DNA of 64,000 nt from DASSUW01 sp963740605 (GCA_963740605.1 CAVUFC010000022.1:496001-560000); one strand, 5' to 3'. Positions 7,412-16,312 are shown, counted from the stretch's first letter. The notes: a model not told the origin generated them from the letters alone. Made by a program: numbers and translations.

Positions 7412-9018
7412 GGTGCAAGGGCTGGCGGCAGGAAGCCGCGCTGCTGATGCTCGAGAACAACCTGCATCCCGACGTCGCCGAGCGGCCGGAGGACCTGGTC
7501 GTCTACGGCGGGATCGGCAAGGCGGCGCGCAACCCGGAGGCGCTCGCCGCGATCAAGCGCGAGCTCACGATGCTGGAGGACCACGAGACGCTGCTCGTGC
7601 AGTCCGGGAAGCCGGTCGGCGTGTTCGAGACCCACAGCGAGGCGCCGCGCGTCCTGATCGCCAACTCCAACCTCGTGCCGCAGTGGGCGACGTGGGACAA
7701 GTTCCGCGAGCTCGACGCCGCCGGGCTGATGATGTACGGGCAGATGACCGCAGGGTCCTGGATCTACATCGGGACCCAGGGGATCCTGCAGGGCACCTAC
7801 GAGACGTTCGCCGCGATCGCCCGCAAGCGCTTCGGCGGCACTTTGAGAGGCCGGCTCGTCGTGACCGCCGGGCTCGGCGGCATGGGCGGCGCCCAGCCGC
7901 TGGCGGTGACGATGAACGAGGGCTGCGCGCTGTGCGTGGAGGTCGACCTCCACCGCATCGAGCGCCGGATCGAGACGGCCTATCTGGACGAGCGCGCGGG
8001 CTCGCTCGACGATGCGCTGGAGCGGCTGGAAGAGGCGCAGGCCGAAGGGCGCGCACTGTCGATCGGCCTGCTCGGCAACGCCGCCGAGGTGCTGCCGGAG
8101 CTGGTCCAGCGCGGCGCGGCGATCGACGTCGTGACCGACCAGACGAGCGCGCACGACCCGCTCAACGGCTATGTCCCCGCCGGGCTCACGGTCGAGCAGG
8201 CGGAGGCGCTGCGAAACAGCGATCCGGGTGAGTACATCCGCCGCGTCGGAGAGTCCGCGCTCGCCCACGTCGCCGCGATGCGCGACCTGCAGGCCGCCGG
8301 CGCCGAGGCGTTCGACTACGGCAACGCGCTCCGCGGCCTCGCCGAGGAGCACGGCGACGACGACGCGTTCGCCTACCCCGGCTTCGTCCCCGCCTACATC
8401 CGGCCGCTGTTCTGCGAGGGCAAGGGGCCGTTCCGCTGGGTCGCGCTGTCAGGCGACCCAGAGGACATCGCGGTGACCGACGACGCGATCCTCGAGCTCT
8501 TCGGCGAGCAGGACCACATCCGCCGCTGGATCGAGCTCGCCCGCGAGCGCGTGCAGTTCCAGGGCCTGCCGGCGCGGATCTGCTGGCTCGGCTACGGCGA
8601 GCGCCACCTCGCCGGCGTCCGCTTCAACGAGCTGGTGGCGTCGGGTGCCGTCAAGGGGCCGATCGTGATCGGTCGCGACCACCTCGACGCCGGGTCGGTC
8701 GCCTCGCCGGAGCGCGAGACCGAGGCGATGCGCGACGGCACCGACGCGGTCGCCGACTGGCCGATCCTCAACGCGCTCGTCAACACCGCCACCGGCGCGA
8801 GCTGGGTGTCGTTCCACCACGGCGGCGGGGTCGGCATGGGCAAGTCGCTGCACGCCGGGCAGGTGTGCGTCGCCGACGGCACGCCGGAGGCGGGCGAGCG
8901 GATCCGCCGCACGCTGCTCGCCGACCCCGGCATGGGCGTGATCCGCCACGCCGACGCCGGCTACCCGGAAGCGCTCGACGCCGCCGACCGGCTCGGGGTC
9001 AGGGTCCCAATGCGATGA
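7408..9018 (+). CDS. hutU: Urocanate hydratase
   Basis: 536 residues, close to the usual ~550. It converts urocanate to imidazolone propionate with tightly bound NAD. GQMTAGSWIYIGTQGI (111-126), the Rossmann loop GLGGMGGA (155-162), Cys336 in LFCEGKGP and the family signature FQGLPARICWLGYGER (384-399) are all present. The GTG at 7408 overlaps the hutH stop; longer upstream starts lie inside hutH. The stop overlaps the ATG of hutI. Confidence 0.95.
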   Translation: MRCKGWRQEAALLMLENNLHPDVAERPEDLVVYGGIGKAARNPEALAAIKRELTMLEDHETLLVQSGKPVGVFETHSEAPRVLIANSNLVPQWATWDKFRELDAAGLMMYGQMTAGSWIYIGTQGILQGTYETFAAIARKRFGGTLRGRLVVTAGLGGMGGAQPLAVTMNEGCALCVEVDLHRIERRIETAYLDERAGSLDDALERLEEAQAEGRALSIGLLGNAAEVLPELVQRGAAIDVVTDQTSAHDPLNGYVPAGLTVEQAEALRNSDPGEYIRRVGESALAHVAAMRDLQAAGAEAFDYGNALRGLAEEHGDDDAFAYPGFVPAYIRPLFCEGKGPFRWVALSGDPEDIAVTDDAILELFGEQDHIRRWIELARERVQFQGLPARICWLGYGERHLAGVRFNELVASGAVKGPIVIGRDHLDAGSVASPERETEAMRDGTDAVADWPILNALVNTATGASWVSFHHGGGVGMGKSLHAGQVCVADGTPEAGERIRRTLLADPGMGVIRHADAGYPEALDAADRLGVRVPMR

Positions 9019-10184
9019 GAATTTCGGTGCGCGGCGCCGCGCAGGTGCTGCTCCCGCCCGAGGACGGACTGCCGTACGTTCGCCATGCCGCGGAGATGCG
9101 GCTCGAACCCGGCTCGGTGACCGTCGAGCACGGCCGGATCGTCGCGCTCGACGACGACCCGAGCGCCGACCTCGTGATCGACGCCGCCGGCGGCGCCATC
9201 GTCCCGGGCTTCGTCGACTGCCACACGCATCTGCCGTTCGCCGGCTGGCGCGCCAAGGAGTACGAGGAGAAAGTCACCGGCGTCCCGTACGAGGAGATCA
9301 GCCGCCGCGGGGGCGGCATCGCGAGCTCCGCCCGGGCGCTGGCCGAGGCGAGCGACGACGAGGTGCTGGCGCAGGCCCGCGGCGTGCGCGCGGAGATGCT
9401 CGCCCACGGCACGACCACGTTCGAGGCCAAGACCGGCTACGGGCTCTCTCGCGAGGGCGAGCTGCGCGCGGTGCGGCTGGCGCGCGCGCTCGGCGCCGAC
9501 CGGGTCACCGGGCTGTTCGCCCACTCGGTGCCGGCCGGCTCCACGCCCGGTGAGTGGATGGACGAGGTCAACTCGCTGGCTGCCGAGGCGGACATCGATG
9601 CGCTCGACATCTACGTCGAGTCGGTCGCCTTCCGCAACGCGGACCTCGCGCGGCTGGGCGAGATCGCGCGCCGCGAGGGCGTGCCGCTGCGCGCGCACGT
9701 CGAGCAGTTCAACGCCAACCGCTCGGTGCCGGTCGCACTGGACGCCGGCGCGCGGTCGGTCGACCACCTCGCCTGCCTGCACCCCGACGACCTTGCGCCT
9801 CTGGCGGCCGCGGAGTGCGCGGCGGTGCTCCTGCCGGGCGCCGAGTTCCTCGGCGCCGAGGAGACCGCTCCGGGCCGCGCGCTGGCCGACGCGGGCGCGA
9901 TCTGCGTGCTCGCCACCGACTGCAACCCCGGCACGTCGCCGGTCGCCTCGCTGCCGGTCGTTATCGGACTGGCGGTGCGCCGCTACGGCTGGACCGCGCG
10001 CGAGGCGCTCGCCGCGTGCACGATCAACGCCGGCTGGGTCCTCGGGCTGGAGGACCGCGGCTCGATCGAGGTCGGCAAGCGCGCCGACCTCGTGATCCTC
10101 GACGCGCCGGTCGAGCACATCGCCTACCGCTTCGGCCACAACCCGGTGCGGAGCATGATCGCGGGCGGGGAGTTCGTCGGGTGA
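9015..10184 (+). CDS. hutI: Imidazolonepropionase
   Basis: 389 residues, amidohydrolase fold. It hydrolyses imidazolone-5-propionate to N-formimino-L-glutamate. The metal-binding HxH (H70, H72 in CHTHLPFAG) sits after an N-terminal beta-sandwich segment, with FEAKTGYGL, HVEQFN and ATDCNPGTSP as further family blocks. The ATG at 9015 overlaps the hutU stop (ATGA); the TGA overlaps the GTG of the following amidohydrolase. Confidence 0.95.
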   Translation: MRISVRGAAQVLLPPEDGLPYVRHAAEMRLEPGSVTVEHGRIVALDDDPSADLVIDAAGGAIVPGFVDCHTHLPFAGWRAKEYEEKVTGVPYEEISRRGGGIASSARALAEASDDEVLAQARGVRAEMLAHGTTTFEAKTGYGLSREGELRAVRLARALGADRVTGLFAHSVPAGSTPGEWMDEVNSLAAEADIDALDIYVESVAFRNADLARLGEIARREGVPLRAHVEQFNANRSVPVALDAGARSVDHLACLHPDDLAPLAAAECAAVLLPGAEFLGAEETAPGRALADAGAICVLATDCNPGTSPVASLPVVIGLAVRRYGWTAREALAACTINAGWVLGLEDRGSIEVGKRADLVILDAPVEHIAYRFGHNPVRSMIAGGEFVG

Positions 10185-11359
10185 TCACCGCCGGCCACCT
10201 CGAGGAGCTGCTGTCGGACCTGATCCCGATCGGGCTCGACGAGGACGGCGGGACGACGCGGCTCGCGTGGACGCGCGAGGACGACCAGGCCGCCGCGTGG
10301 TTCGCGCGCCGCGCGCAGGCGATCGGCCGGACAATGGAGCGCGACCCCGCGGGCAACCTGTGGACGGTGCCGGACACGCCAGGCCCGTGGTGGGCGGCCG
10401 GTTCGCACCTGGACACCGTGCGCTCCGGCGGGCGGTTCGACGGCGCGCTCGGCGTCGCCGCCGCGTTCGCGGTCGCCGAGCATGCACCGATCGCGGTCGT
10501 CTCGTTCGCCGACGAGGAGGGGTCGCGCTTCAACACGCCGACGTTCGGCTCGCGGGCGCTGGTCGGGAAGCTCGACGTCGACGACGCGCTCGACCGCGTC
10601 GACGACCACGGCGTCACGCTCGGCGACGCGATGGCCGAGGCGGGCATGGATCCCGACGGGCTGCGCCGGGCGCCGGAGTGGCTGGAGAAGCTGAAGGGCT
10701 TCCTCGAGCTGCACGTCGACCAGACGCGCGACGTCGCGGCCTCGTTCGCGCCGGCCGGCGTCGTGACGCGACTGGCCGCGCGGCTGCGGCTGCAGGTCGA
10801 GCTCGCGGGCCGAGCCGACCACGCCGGGACCACGCCGCGCGAGGAGCGCCACGACGCGCTCGCCGCCGCCGCGCGGCTGATCGTGCGCGCCGACGCCGAA
10901 GCCGCGCAGCGGCTCGGGATGGTCTTCACCGCGGCGCGGATCGAGGTCGAGCCGAACGCGCCGACCACGGTTCCCTCGCGCGCGCGGCTGTGGCTCGACG
11001 CGCGGGCGCCGGAGGCCGAGGCGGTCGAGTCCTGGCGTGACGCGGTCACCGCCGAGGCCGAGCGCGTGGCCGATGAGGCGGGCGTCGGCCTCGACCTGCG
11101 CACGGCCGCCTGGTCGCCCGGCACCGAGTTCCCGCTCGACGTCCGCGAGGCGCTGCTGATCGGGCTGCGGCCGCCGAAGCCGCGCGTCGTGTGTTACGCC
11201 GGGCACGACGCGGGCGTGATCGCGTCCGTCCGCCCGGCCGGAATGGTGCTCGTCCGCAACGAGACCGGCATCAGCCACTCGCCGGAGGAGTCGGTGACGC
11301 TCGAGGACGCCGCCGTCGGCGCGACCGCGCTGCTGAAGGCCGTCGAGGAACTTGCGTGA
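10181..11359 (+). CDS. M20-family amidohydrolase (allantoate/N-carbamoyl type), probable HutG substitute
   Basis: 392 residues. The metal motifs of the hydantoinase/carbamoylase branch of M20 are present: GSHLDTV (H76, D78), DGALG, DEEGSRF and ELHVDQ, with the dimerisation-lid segment GRADHAGTTP. The family cleaves N-carbamoyl, ureido and formyl-type amides. The gene sits between hutI and hutF, overlapping both by 4 bp. HutF yields N-formyl-L-glutamate and no HutG-type deformylase is present, so the most economical reading is that this enzyme removes the formyl group. An allantoate or carbamoyl-amino-acid hydrolase role cannot be excluded from sequence. Confidence 0.8.
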   Translation: MITAGHLEELLSDLIPIGLDEDGGTTRLAWTREDDQAAAWFARRAQAIGRTMERDPAGNLWTVPDTPGPWWAAGSHLDTVRSGGRFDGALGVAAAFAVAEHAPIAVVSFADEEGSRFNTPTFGSRALVGKLDVDDALDRVDDHGVTLGDAMAEAGMDPDGLRRAPEWLEKLKGFLELHVDQTRDVAASFAPAGVVTRLAARLRLQVELAGRADHAGTTPREERHDALAAAARLIVRADAEAAQRLGMVFTAARIEVEPNAPTTVPSRARLWLDARAPEAEAVESWRDAVTAEAERVADEAGVGLDLRTAAWSPGTEFPLDVREALLIGLRPPKPRVVCYAGHDAGVIASVRPAGMVLVRNETGISHSPEESVTLEDAAVGATALLKAVEELA

Positions 11360-12414
11360 GGCCGTTCACGATCCCGGCGATGGCGAACGTGCACTCGCAC
11401 GCGTTCCAGCGCGACCTTCGCGGGCGCGGCGAGCGCTCGGGCCGTCCCGACGACGATTTCTGGAGCTGGCGCGAGGGCATGTACGCGCTGGCCGAGCGAC
11501 TCGATCCCGATGGCATCCGCGAGGTGGCCTCGCGCGTGTACGGGGAGATGGCGGCGGCGGGCTACGGGGCGGTCGGCGAGTTCCACTACGTCCACCACCA
11601 CCCCGACGGGACGTCGTATGAGGACGCGAACGCGATGGCGGTCGCGGTGGTCGAGGCCGGTGCGGCAGCGGGGTTGCGTGTGGTGCTGCTGCCCGCCGCC
11701 TACCACCGCGGCGGGCACGCGCGCTTCCGTGACCCGACGGTCGAGGCGTTCCTCGCTCGGGTCGACGACCTGCGCGCGCGCGGGTTCGCGGCCGGCGTGG
11801 CCGCGCACAGCGTCCGCGCGGTGCCGGCGGACTGGCTGCGGGAGATCGCCGCGTACGCCTCGGCGCACGGCCTCGTCCTCCACATCCACGCGCACGAGCA
11901 GCCGCGGGAGCTGGCCGAGTGCGAGGCCGAGCACGGCTGCTCGCCGATCGAGCTGCTCGATCGCTGCGGCTTCCTCGGCCCGCGGACGACGATCGTGCAC
12001 GCCATCCACGTGAGCGAACGCGACATCGGGCTTCTCGCCGGCGCGGGCGCGATCGTCGCGACCTGCCCGACCACCGAGGGCAACCTCGGCGACGGCCACT
12101 TCCCCGCGCTCGCGTACCGCGACGCCGGCGTGCGGCTGGCGATCGGCAGCGACAGCAACGTGATCGTCGACCCGTTCGAGGAGGTCCGCGAGCTCGAGAC
12201 CGGCGCGCGCCGGGAGCGCCGCACCCGCCACGCGCTGCTCGCCGCAGCCGGTGACCTGTGGGGCTCGCTGGTGCGCGACGGGTGCGCCAGCCTCGGAATC
12301 GAGGAGGGCCCAACGGTGACGATCGACCTCGACCACCCACGCCTGCGCGGTGTCGCCGACGAGGACGTGATGCGGGCGGTCGCAACCTGCGCGGCCGCCG
12401 AGGTGGTGGCGTGA
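11356..12414 (+). CDS. hutF: Formimidoylglutamate deiminase, short form
   Basis: 352 residues; classical HutF is about 450. It deiminates N-formimino-L-glutamate to N-formyl-L-glutamate and ammonia. The amidohydrolase metal sites are intact: NVHSHAFQRDLRG (H13, H15), HIHAHEQP, IVHAIHVS and GSDSN. The usual N-terminal beta-sandwich strands before HxH are missing (only 12 residues precede the first metal His), and the C-terminal strands of the same composite domain are reduced. The GTG at 11356 overlaps the preceding stop and no in-frame upstream start escapes the previous gene, so the short form looks genuine. Confidence 0.85.
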   Translation: MRPFTIPAMANVHSHAFQRDLRGRGERSGRPDDDFWSWREGMYALAERLDPDGIREVASRVYGEMAAAGYGAVGEFHYVHHHPDGTSYEDANAMAVAVVEAGAAAGLRVVLLPAAYHRGGHARFRDPTVEAFLARVDDLRARGFAAGVAAHSVRAVPADWLREIAAYASAHGLVLHIHAHEQPRELAECEAEHGCSPIELLDRCGFLGPRTTIVHAIHVSERDIGLLAGAGAIVATCPTTEGNLGDGHFPALAYRDAGVRLAIGSDSNVIVDPFEEVRELETGARRERRTRHALLAAAGDLWGSLVRDGCASLGIEEGPTVTIDLDHPRLRGVADEDVMRAVATCAAAEVVA

Positions 12415-12791
12415 CGCGGCGTCTGATCTCGTCCGGCTCGACGTTCGAGGAGCGGATCGGCTACTCACGCGCGGTCGTCGACGGCGACTGGATCCACGTG
12501 TCCGGGACCACCGGGTTCGACTACGCGACGATGACGGTCGCCGACGACGTCGTGGCGCAGTGCGAGCAGGCGCTCGCCAACGTCGGGGCAGCGCTCGCGG
12601 AAGCCGGCGGCTCGCTCGCGGACGTCGTGCGCGTCCGCTACCTGCTCCCCGACCGCGACGACTTCGAGCCGTGCTGGCCGCTGCTGCGGCAGGCGTTCGC
12701 GGAGGCGCGGCCCGCTGCGACCATGCAGGTGTGCGGGCTGTCTGACCCGCGTATGCGGGTCGAGATCGAGGTCACCGCCCGGCGGCGCTGA
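12411..12791 (+). CDS. RidA-family (YjgF/YER057c) protein
   Basis: 126 residues with the RidA/Rid layout: HVSGTTGFD, then QALANVGAALAEAGGSLADVVRVR, then RPAATMQV with the Arg that binds the carboxylate of imine intermediates. RidA proteins hydrolyse reactive enamines/imines; members inside catabolic operons often act on a pathway-specific intermediate. The GTG overlaps the hutF stop, making this the last gene of the hut string. The 3' end overlaps the convergent AraC gene by 20 bp. Confidence 0.85.
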   Translation: MTRRLISSGSTFEERIGYSRAVVDGDWIHVSGTTGFDYATMTVADDVVAQCEQALANVGAALAEAGGSLADVVRVRYLLPDRDDFEPCWPLLRQAFAEARPAATMQVCGLSDPRMRVEIEVTARRR

Positions 12792-13716
12792 ACGCCTGGC
12801 GGTACGCCGTCGGCGTCGTGTGCGTCGCGCGGCGGAAGTGCTCACGCAGGTTCGCGGCGGTGCCGAAGCCGCAGCTCGACGCGACGTCCTCGACCGGCAG
12901 GTCGGTGTCTTCCAGCAACCGGCGGGCGTGGAGGATGCGCTGCTCGTGCAGCCAGCGCAGCGGCGTGCTCCCGGTCTCGGCGCGGAAGTGGCGGGCGAAC
13001 GAGCGCTCGCTGCGCACCGCGTGCCGCGCCATCTCCGACACCGTCAGCGGCCGTTCGAGCCGCTCGAGCATCCACGTGCGCGTGGCGCCAAGCCCGTCGT
13101 CGGTCCGCTCCGGCACCGCGCGCTCGACGAACTGAGCCTGGCCTCCGCCACGGTGCGGCGCGACGACCATCCGGCGTGCGATCGCGTTGGCCGCCGCGGT
13201 GCCGTGGTCGCGGGCGACGAGGTGCAGGCAGAGGTCGATCCCCGCGGCCACGCCTGCGGAGGTCAACACGCGGGCGTCGTCGACGTACAGGACGTTCGGG
13301 TCGAGGTCGACCTCTGGATAACGGGCGCGGAGCTCGGTGGTGTGGCGCCAGTGCGTCGTGGCGCGGTGGCCGTCGAGCACTCCGGCGGCGGCGAGCACGA
13401 ACGCGCCGGTGCAGATCGAGACCATCCGCGCGCCGCGACGGTCGGCCGCGCGCACGGCGGCGAGGACCGCGCGCGGGATCTCGGCTGCGGTGTTCTCGAA
13501 CCCGGGCACGATCACGGTGTCGGCGCGCCTGAGTGCCGCGAGCCCCTCCTGCGCGACGATCGCGAAGCCGGTCGAGGTCGGCACCAGGCCCGCCTGCTCG
13601 GCGCAGACCGTCACGCGGTAGCGATCCCGCTCATCGCGGTGCCCGAAGATCTGCGCGGGGATCGACAGGTCGAAGGCGACGACGCTGTCGACGGCGAGGA
13701 CGGCGATCTCGTGCAC
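12772..13716 (-). CDS. GlxA-type AraC-family regulator with DJ-1/PfpI domain
   Basis: 314 residues. The N-terminal ~175 residues form a DJ-1/PfpI-like sensor domain (ICTGAFVLAAAG with Cys102 at the nucleophile elbow). The C-terminal ~100 residues carry two AraC helix-turn-helix motifs (LTVSEMARHAVRSERSFARHF and VEDVASSCGFGTAANLREHF). The GTG at 13716 starts directly on the sensor domain; the longer open frame upstream is antisense to the neighbouring gene. It faces a stand-alone DJ-1/PfpI gene across 85 bp that contain TGGCAG (13731-13736) and its inverse CTGCCA (13760-13765), possible half-sites. Confidence 0.88.
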   Translation of the reverse strand: MHEIAVLAVDSVVAFDLSIPAQIFGHRDERDRYRVTVCAEQAGLVPTSTGFAIVAQEGLAALRRADTVIVPGFENTAAEIPRAVLAAVRAADRRGARMVSICTGAFVLAAAGVLDGHRATTHWRHTTELRARYPEVDLDPNVLYVDDARVLTSAGVAAGIDLCLHLVARDHGTAAANAIARRMVVAPHRGGGQAQFVERAVPERTDDGLGATRTWMLERLERPLTVSEMARHAVRSERSFARHFRAETGSTPLRWLHEQRILHARRLLEDTDLPVEDVASSCGFGTAANLREHFRRATHTTPTAYRQAFSAAGR

Positions 13717-13801
13717 CGCCGGAGCATATCTGGCAGGATCCTTGCGCACCACGGCTGTTCTGCCACTGGCGCAGCGTCGTGACCGGCGCGACGATCCCGC
13801 C

Positions 13802-14404
13802 ATGTTCACCCTCGAGGTCATTCTCTTCGACGGATTCGACGAGCTCGACGCGCTCGGGCCGTACGAGGTGTTCCGGACGGCGCAGGAGAACGGCGCCGAC
13901 ATCCACGCCGAGCTGGTGGGCGCCCACGGCGCGGCCACGATCACCGCTTCCCACGGGGCGCGGTTGATCGTCGACCGCGGCCCCTCCGGCACGTCCAGCA
14001 TGGTTGTCGTACCGGGCGGCGGCTGGAACACGCGCGACGGCGCCGGCGCGTGGGGCGAGGCGCAGCGCGGCGATCTGCCGGAGCGGATCGCGGAGATCCA
14101 CCGCGGGGGCACCACCGTCGCGTCGGTCTGCACCGGCGCGATGCTGCTGGCGGCGGCCGGGATCACGAACGGGCGGCCCGCGACGACCCATCACGTCGCG
14201 ATCGACGACCTGCGGGCCTCCGGCGCCGTGATCGCCGACGCCCGCGTCGTCGATGACGGCGACATCATCACCGCGGGCGGCGTCACCTCCGGGCTCGACC
14301 TCGCGCTGCTGATCGTCGAGCGCCAGGCCGGCCGCGAGATCGCCGACCGCGTCGCACGCGAGATCGAGTACGAGCGCCGATTCGAACCAACCGAGGCGCG
14401 CTAG
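13802..14404 (+). CDS. DJ-1/PfpI-family protein
   Basis: 200 residues, a single DJ-1/PfpI domain. The elbow Cys110 lies in SVCTGAMLLAAAG, and GVTSGLDLALLIVER near the C terminus is typical of the isonitrile-hydratase/ThiJ-like branch. Possible roles are small-molecule hydration or amidase activity, or a stress function. The ATG at 13802 gives the canonical VILFDGFDELDALGPYEVF start. It is divergent from a regulator carrying the same domain, suggesting a regulator-enzyme pair that recognises related ligands. Confidence 0.82.
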   Translation: MFTLEVILFDGFDELDALGPYEVFRTAQENGADIHAELVGAHGAATITASHGARLIVDRGPSGTSSMVVVPGGGWNTRDGAGAWGEAQRGDLPERIAEIHRGGTTVASVCTGAMLLAAAGITNGRPATTHHVAIDDLRASGAVIADARVVDDGDIITAGGVTSGLDLALLIVERQAGREIADRVAREIEYERRFEPTEAR

Positions 14405-14619
14405 CGCGTTCTCAGGCCCCAGACCGGGTCCGAGACCAAAACCCTTCCGGGAGCGCCCGGGCGGTGAACGGTCGTTCATCTCTCACGTTCTTCTTCTACT
14501 TAAGACTTAGAACTTGCATTCGTGACTTCAGTGACGTTGCGCGTCCGCGCGCCATATACGAACCAGGGTTCAATTCTTCGTACCGACACGACACGGCCGC
14601 TTGGCGGCGGGTCTGACGA
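14405..14619. other. Intergenic region with no gene found
   Basis: 215 bp between the DJ-1 stop and the MarR stop. It includes a locally AT-richer stretch (about 14490-14530) and a short GC hairpin near 14448 (CCGGG-AGCG-CCCGG) without a T tract. I see no supported ORF or RNA. Confidence 0.5.
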
Positions 14620-15135
14620 TCAAGCCGCGTGCCGGCGCCGCCGCGCCGGCATGACCGGACACTCCCCGCGCGGACGGCCGCATACATCGACGTCACACAG
14701 CCGGCAGATGCGCTGCTCGGCGCCTGGGCGAGCTCCGAGCTCGCCCAGGACCCGTTCCGCGACGCCGACCAGCGCGCCTTGTTGATCTTCGGTCAACAAA
14801 CTGATGATGAACTGCATACTCGCATCTCGCTTTCGGGCCGCACGACGCCCTGCCCGTCGCCCGGCGGGCGTGAGGAGCAGCGCTGCTGACCGTTGGTCAG
14901 CGCCACGCCTTCGTTCGACGAGGCCATCCGCCTCGAGTCGGTCGACAAGGCGCACGGTGCCGGAGTGACTCAGCCCCACGACGGCCGAAAGAGCCTCGAT
15001 CGACGCACCGGCCGACGGGCCGCCGATCGCGACCAGCGCTACCGCCTCGGAGTCGCCGCCGGCGTCGGCGACGGCGTCCGCCAGCACGATGCCGAGCGCT
15101 CCCAGCAGATTCGCCATCCGCGACGAACTATGCAT
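14620..15135 (-). CDS. MarR-family regulator with C-terminal Cys cluster
   Basis: 171 residues, winged helix-turn-helix (ALSAVVGLSHSGTVRLVDRLEADGLVERR). The C-terminal tail ICRLCDVDVCGRPRGECPV has four Cys, the pattern of a metal or thiol switch. The ATG at 15135 lies inside a perfect 19-bp palindrome, which implies tight autorepression; an alternative start at 15117 (MANLLGAL) would leave the palindrome upstream of the coding region. No adjacent gene is an obvious target: 440 bp of apparently non-coding DNA separates it from the next gene on the other strand. Confidence 0.85.
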   Translation of the reverse strand: MHSSSRMANLLGALGIVLADAVADAGGDSEAVALVAIGGPSAGASIEALSAVVGLSHSGTVRLVDRLEADGLVERRRGADQRSAALLLTPAGRRAGRRAARKRDASMQFIISLLTEDQQGALVGVAERVLGELGARPGAEQRICRLCDVDVCGRPRGECPVMPARRRRHAA

Positions 15136-15147
15136 GACTCATGCATA
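15129..15147. promoter_or_regulatory. Perfect palindrome overlapping the MarR start codon
   Basis: TATGCATGACTCATGCATA has 9-bp arms around a single central C (15138) and covers the proposed MarR start codon (15133-15135). It is AT-rich compared with its surroundings. This matches the size and position of a MarR autoregulatory operator. Confidence 0.7.
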
Positions 15148-15574
15148 TCAGAAATCGCTATCGACTTCACCACTCCCCCCGTCCAACCCGATGCCATCAC
15201 GCTGCGAGAGCTCGGGTGACGCGACGGCCGGTTGAGACGCCAGGCGATTCCGCGACTTCTCTCGCGCGCCGGCGAGAAGTTGGTGCCGAGCCCGCACGAG
15301 GCGCGCCGAGCGCCGGGCCCGAATGTTGCGGCGGCCCGGCTCGCGTGCCGACCCGCCACGAGGTGGGAGGGCGACAGCCTAGACCGAACGCGCCTATTTC
15401 GCGAGATGCTAAAGCGAGCTTCGGACGTCAGCGAACCGCTGTCGACCTCTCAGGTGTCACTTGAGGCTGGGGAGACGCAAGTGCGCTCGCCGCTGGGTGG
15501 ACCGCCGGTCGGGAGCGGCTGGCCCAAAAGAGGAAATCCGCACAAAGCGTGATTTCGAGCCCTACGCTCCCGCC
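15148..15574. other. 427-bp intergenic region with no supported gene
   Basis: It lies between the MarR gene and the first peptidase E gene. Short open frames exist on both strands, but none has family-like sequence, a convincing ribosome site or the usual third-position bias. No tRNA cloverleaf or strong terminator was found. Confidence 0.5.
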
Positions 15575-16312
15575 ATGTCGCGACCGCGTCAGATCCTTGC
15601 GCTGGGCGGAGGCGGGTTCTCGATGGAGGCCGGGAACGCGCTGCTGGACGACCATGCGCTCGCGCTCACGGCCGTCGAATGCCCGAAGGTGTGCTTCCTC
15701 CCCACCGCCTCGGGCGACGCCGACCACTACATCGTGCGCTTCTACCGAGCGTTTCCGGCCGGCCGCTGCCAGCCGTCGCACATCTCGCTGTTCCGGCGTG
15801 ACGGCGGCGCCACCGACCTCGCCGCGCATCTCATGTCGCAGGACCTCATCTACGTCGGCGGCGGGAGCCTGATCTCCCTCCTCGGCACGTGGACCGCGCA
15901 CGGGATCGACCTGATGCTGCGCGCCGCGTGGCAGAACGGCGTCGTGATGGCCGGCCTGAGTGCGGGCTCGCTGTGCTGGTTCGACCACGCGATCACCGCA
16001 TTCCACGGCGAAAGCCGCCGCGTGAAGGGCCTTGGCCTCCTCCCCCACTCCAACGCCGTCCATTACGACGAGAAGCCGGAACGACGCGCGGCGTTCCTCG
16101 AGGCGATCGCCGACGGCATGCCGCCCGGCTACGGCACCGGCGACGGCGCAGCGCTCCACTTCGTCCACGAGGACCTGGCCCGCGTGGTCACGTCGCGCCC
16201 CCACGCCCGGGCTTACCATGTCACTCCTGATGGTGCTGACGTGATCGAGCGCGAGCTGGCAACGGAGTTCCTGGGGACACCGGTGGCCGTGGAGCCGGCC
16301 CTTGCCGCCTGA
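15575..16312 (+). CDS. Peptidase E-like serine hydrolase (S51), copy 1
   Basis: 245 residues. S51 peptidases cleave Asp-X dipeptides or related compounds with a Ser nucleophile in a glutamine-amidotransferase-like fold. The N-terminal ILALGGGGFS, the IYVGGGSLISLL block and the nucleophile elbow AGLSAGS (Ser129) are clear. The ATG at 15575 begins directly at the conserved N-terminal strand. The next gene is a tandem paralogue whose start overlaps this stop. Confidence 0.85.
   Translation: MSRPRQILALGGGGFSMEAGNALLDDHALALTAVECPKVCFLPTASGDADHYIVRFYRAFPAGRCQPSHISLFRRDGGATDLAAHLMSQDLIYVGGGSLISLLGTWTAHGIDLMLRAAWQNGVVMAGLSAGSLCWFDHAITAFHGESRRVKGLGLLPHSNAVHYDEKPERRAAFLEAIADGMPPGYGTGDGAALHFVHEDLARVVTSRPHARAYHVTPDGADVIERELATEFLGTPVAVEPALAA

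Noticed and set aside
13717..14166. N-terminal extension of the GlxA-type regulator
   Set aside because: It is antisense to the DJ-1 gene and has no domain-like sequence; the GTG at 13716 starts on the sensor domain.
14560..14600. tRNA T-arm-like string agggttcaattctt
   Set aside because: The flanking bases do not pair as a T stem and no anticodon arm or acceptor stem can be drawn on either strand.
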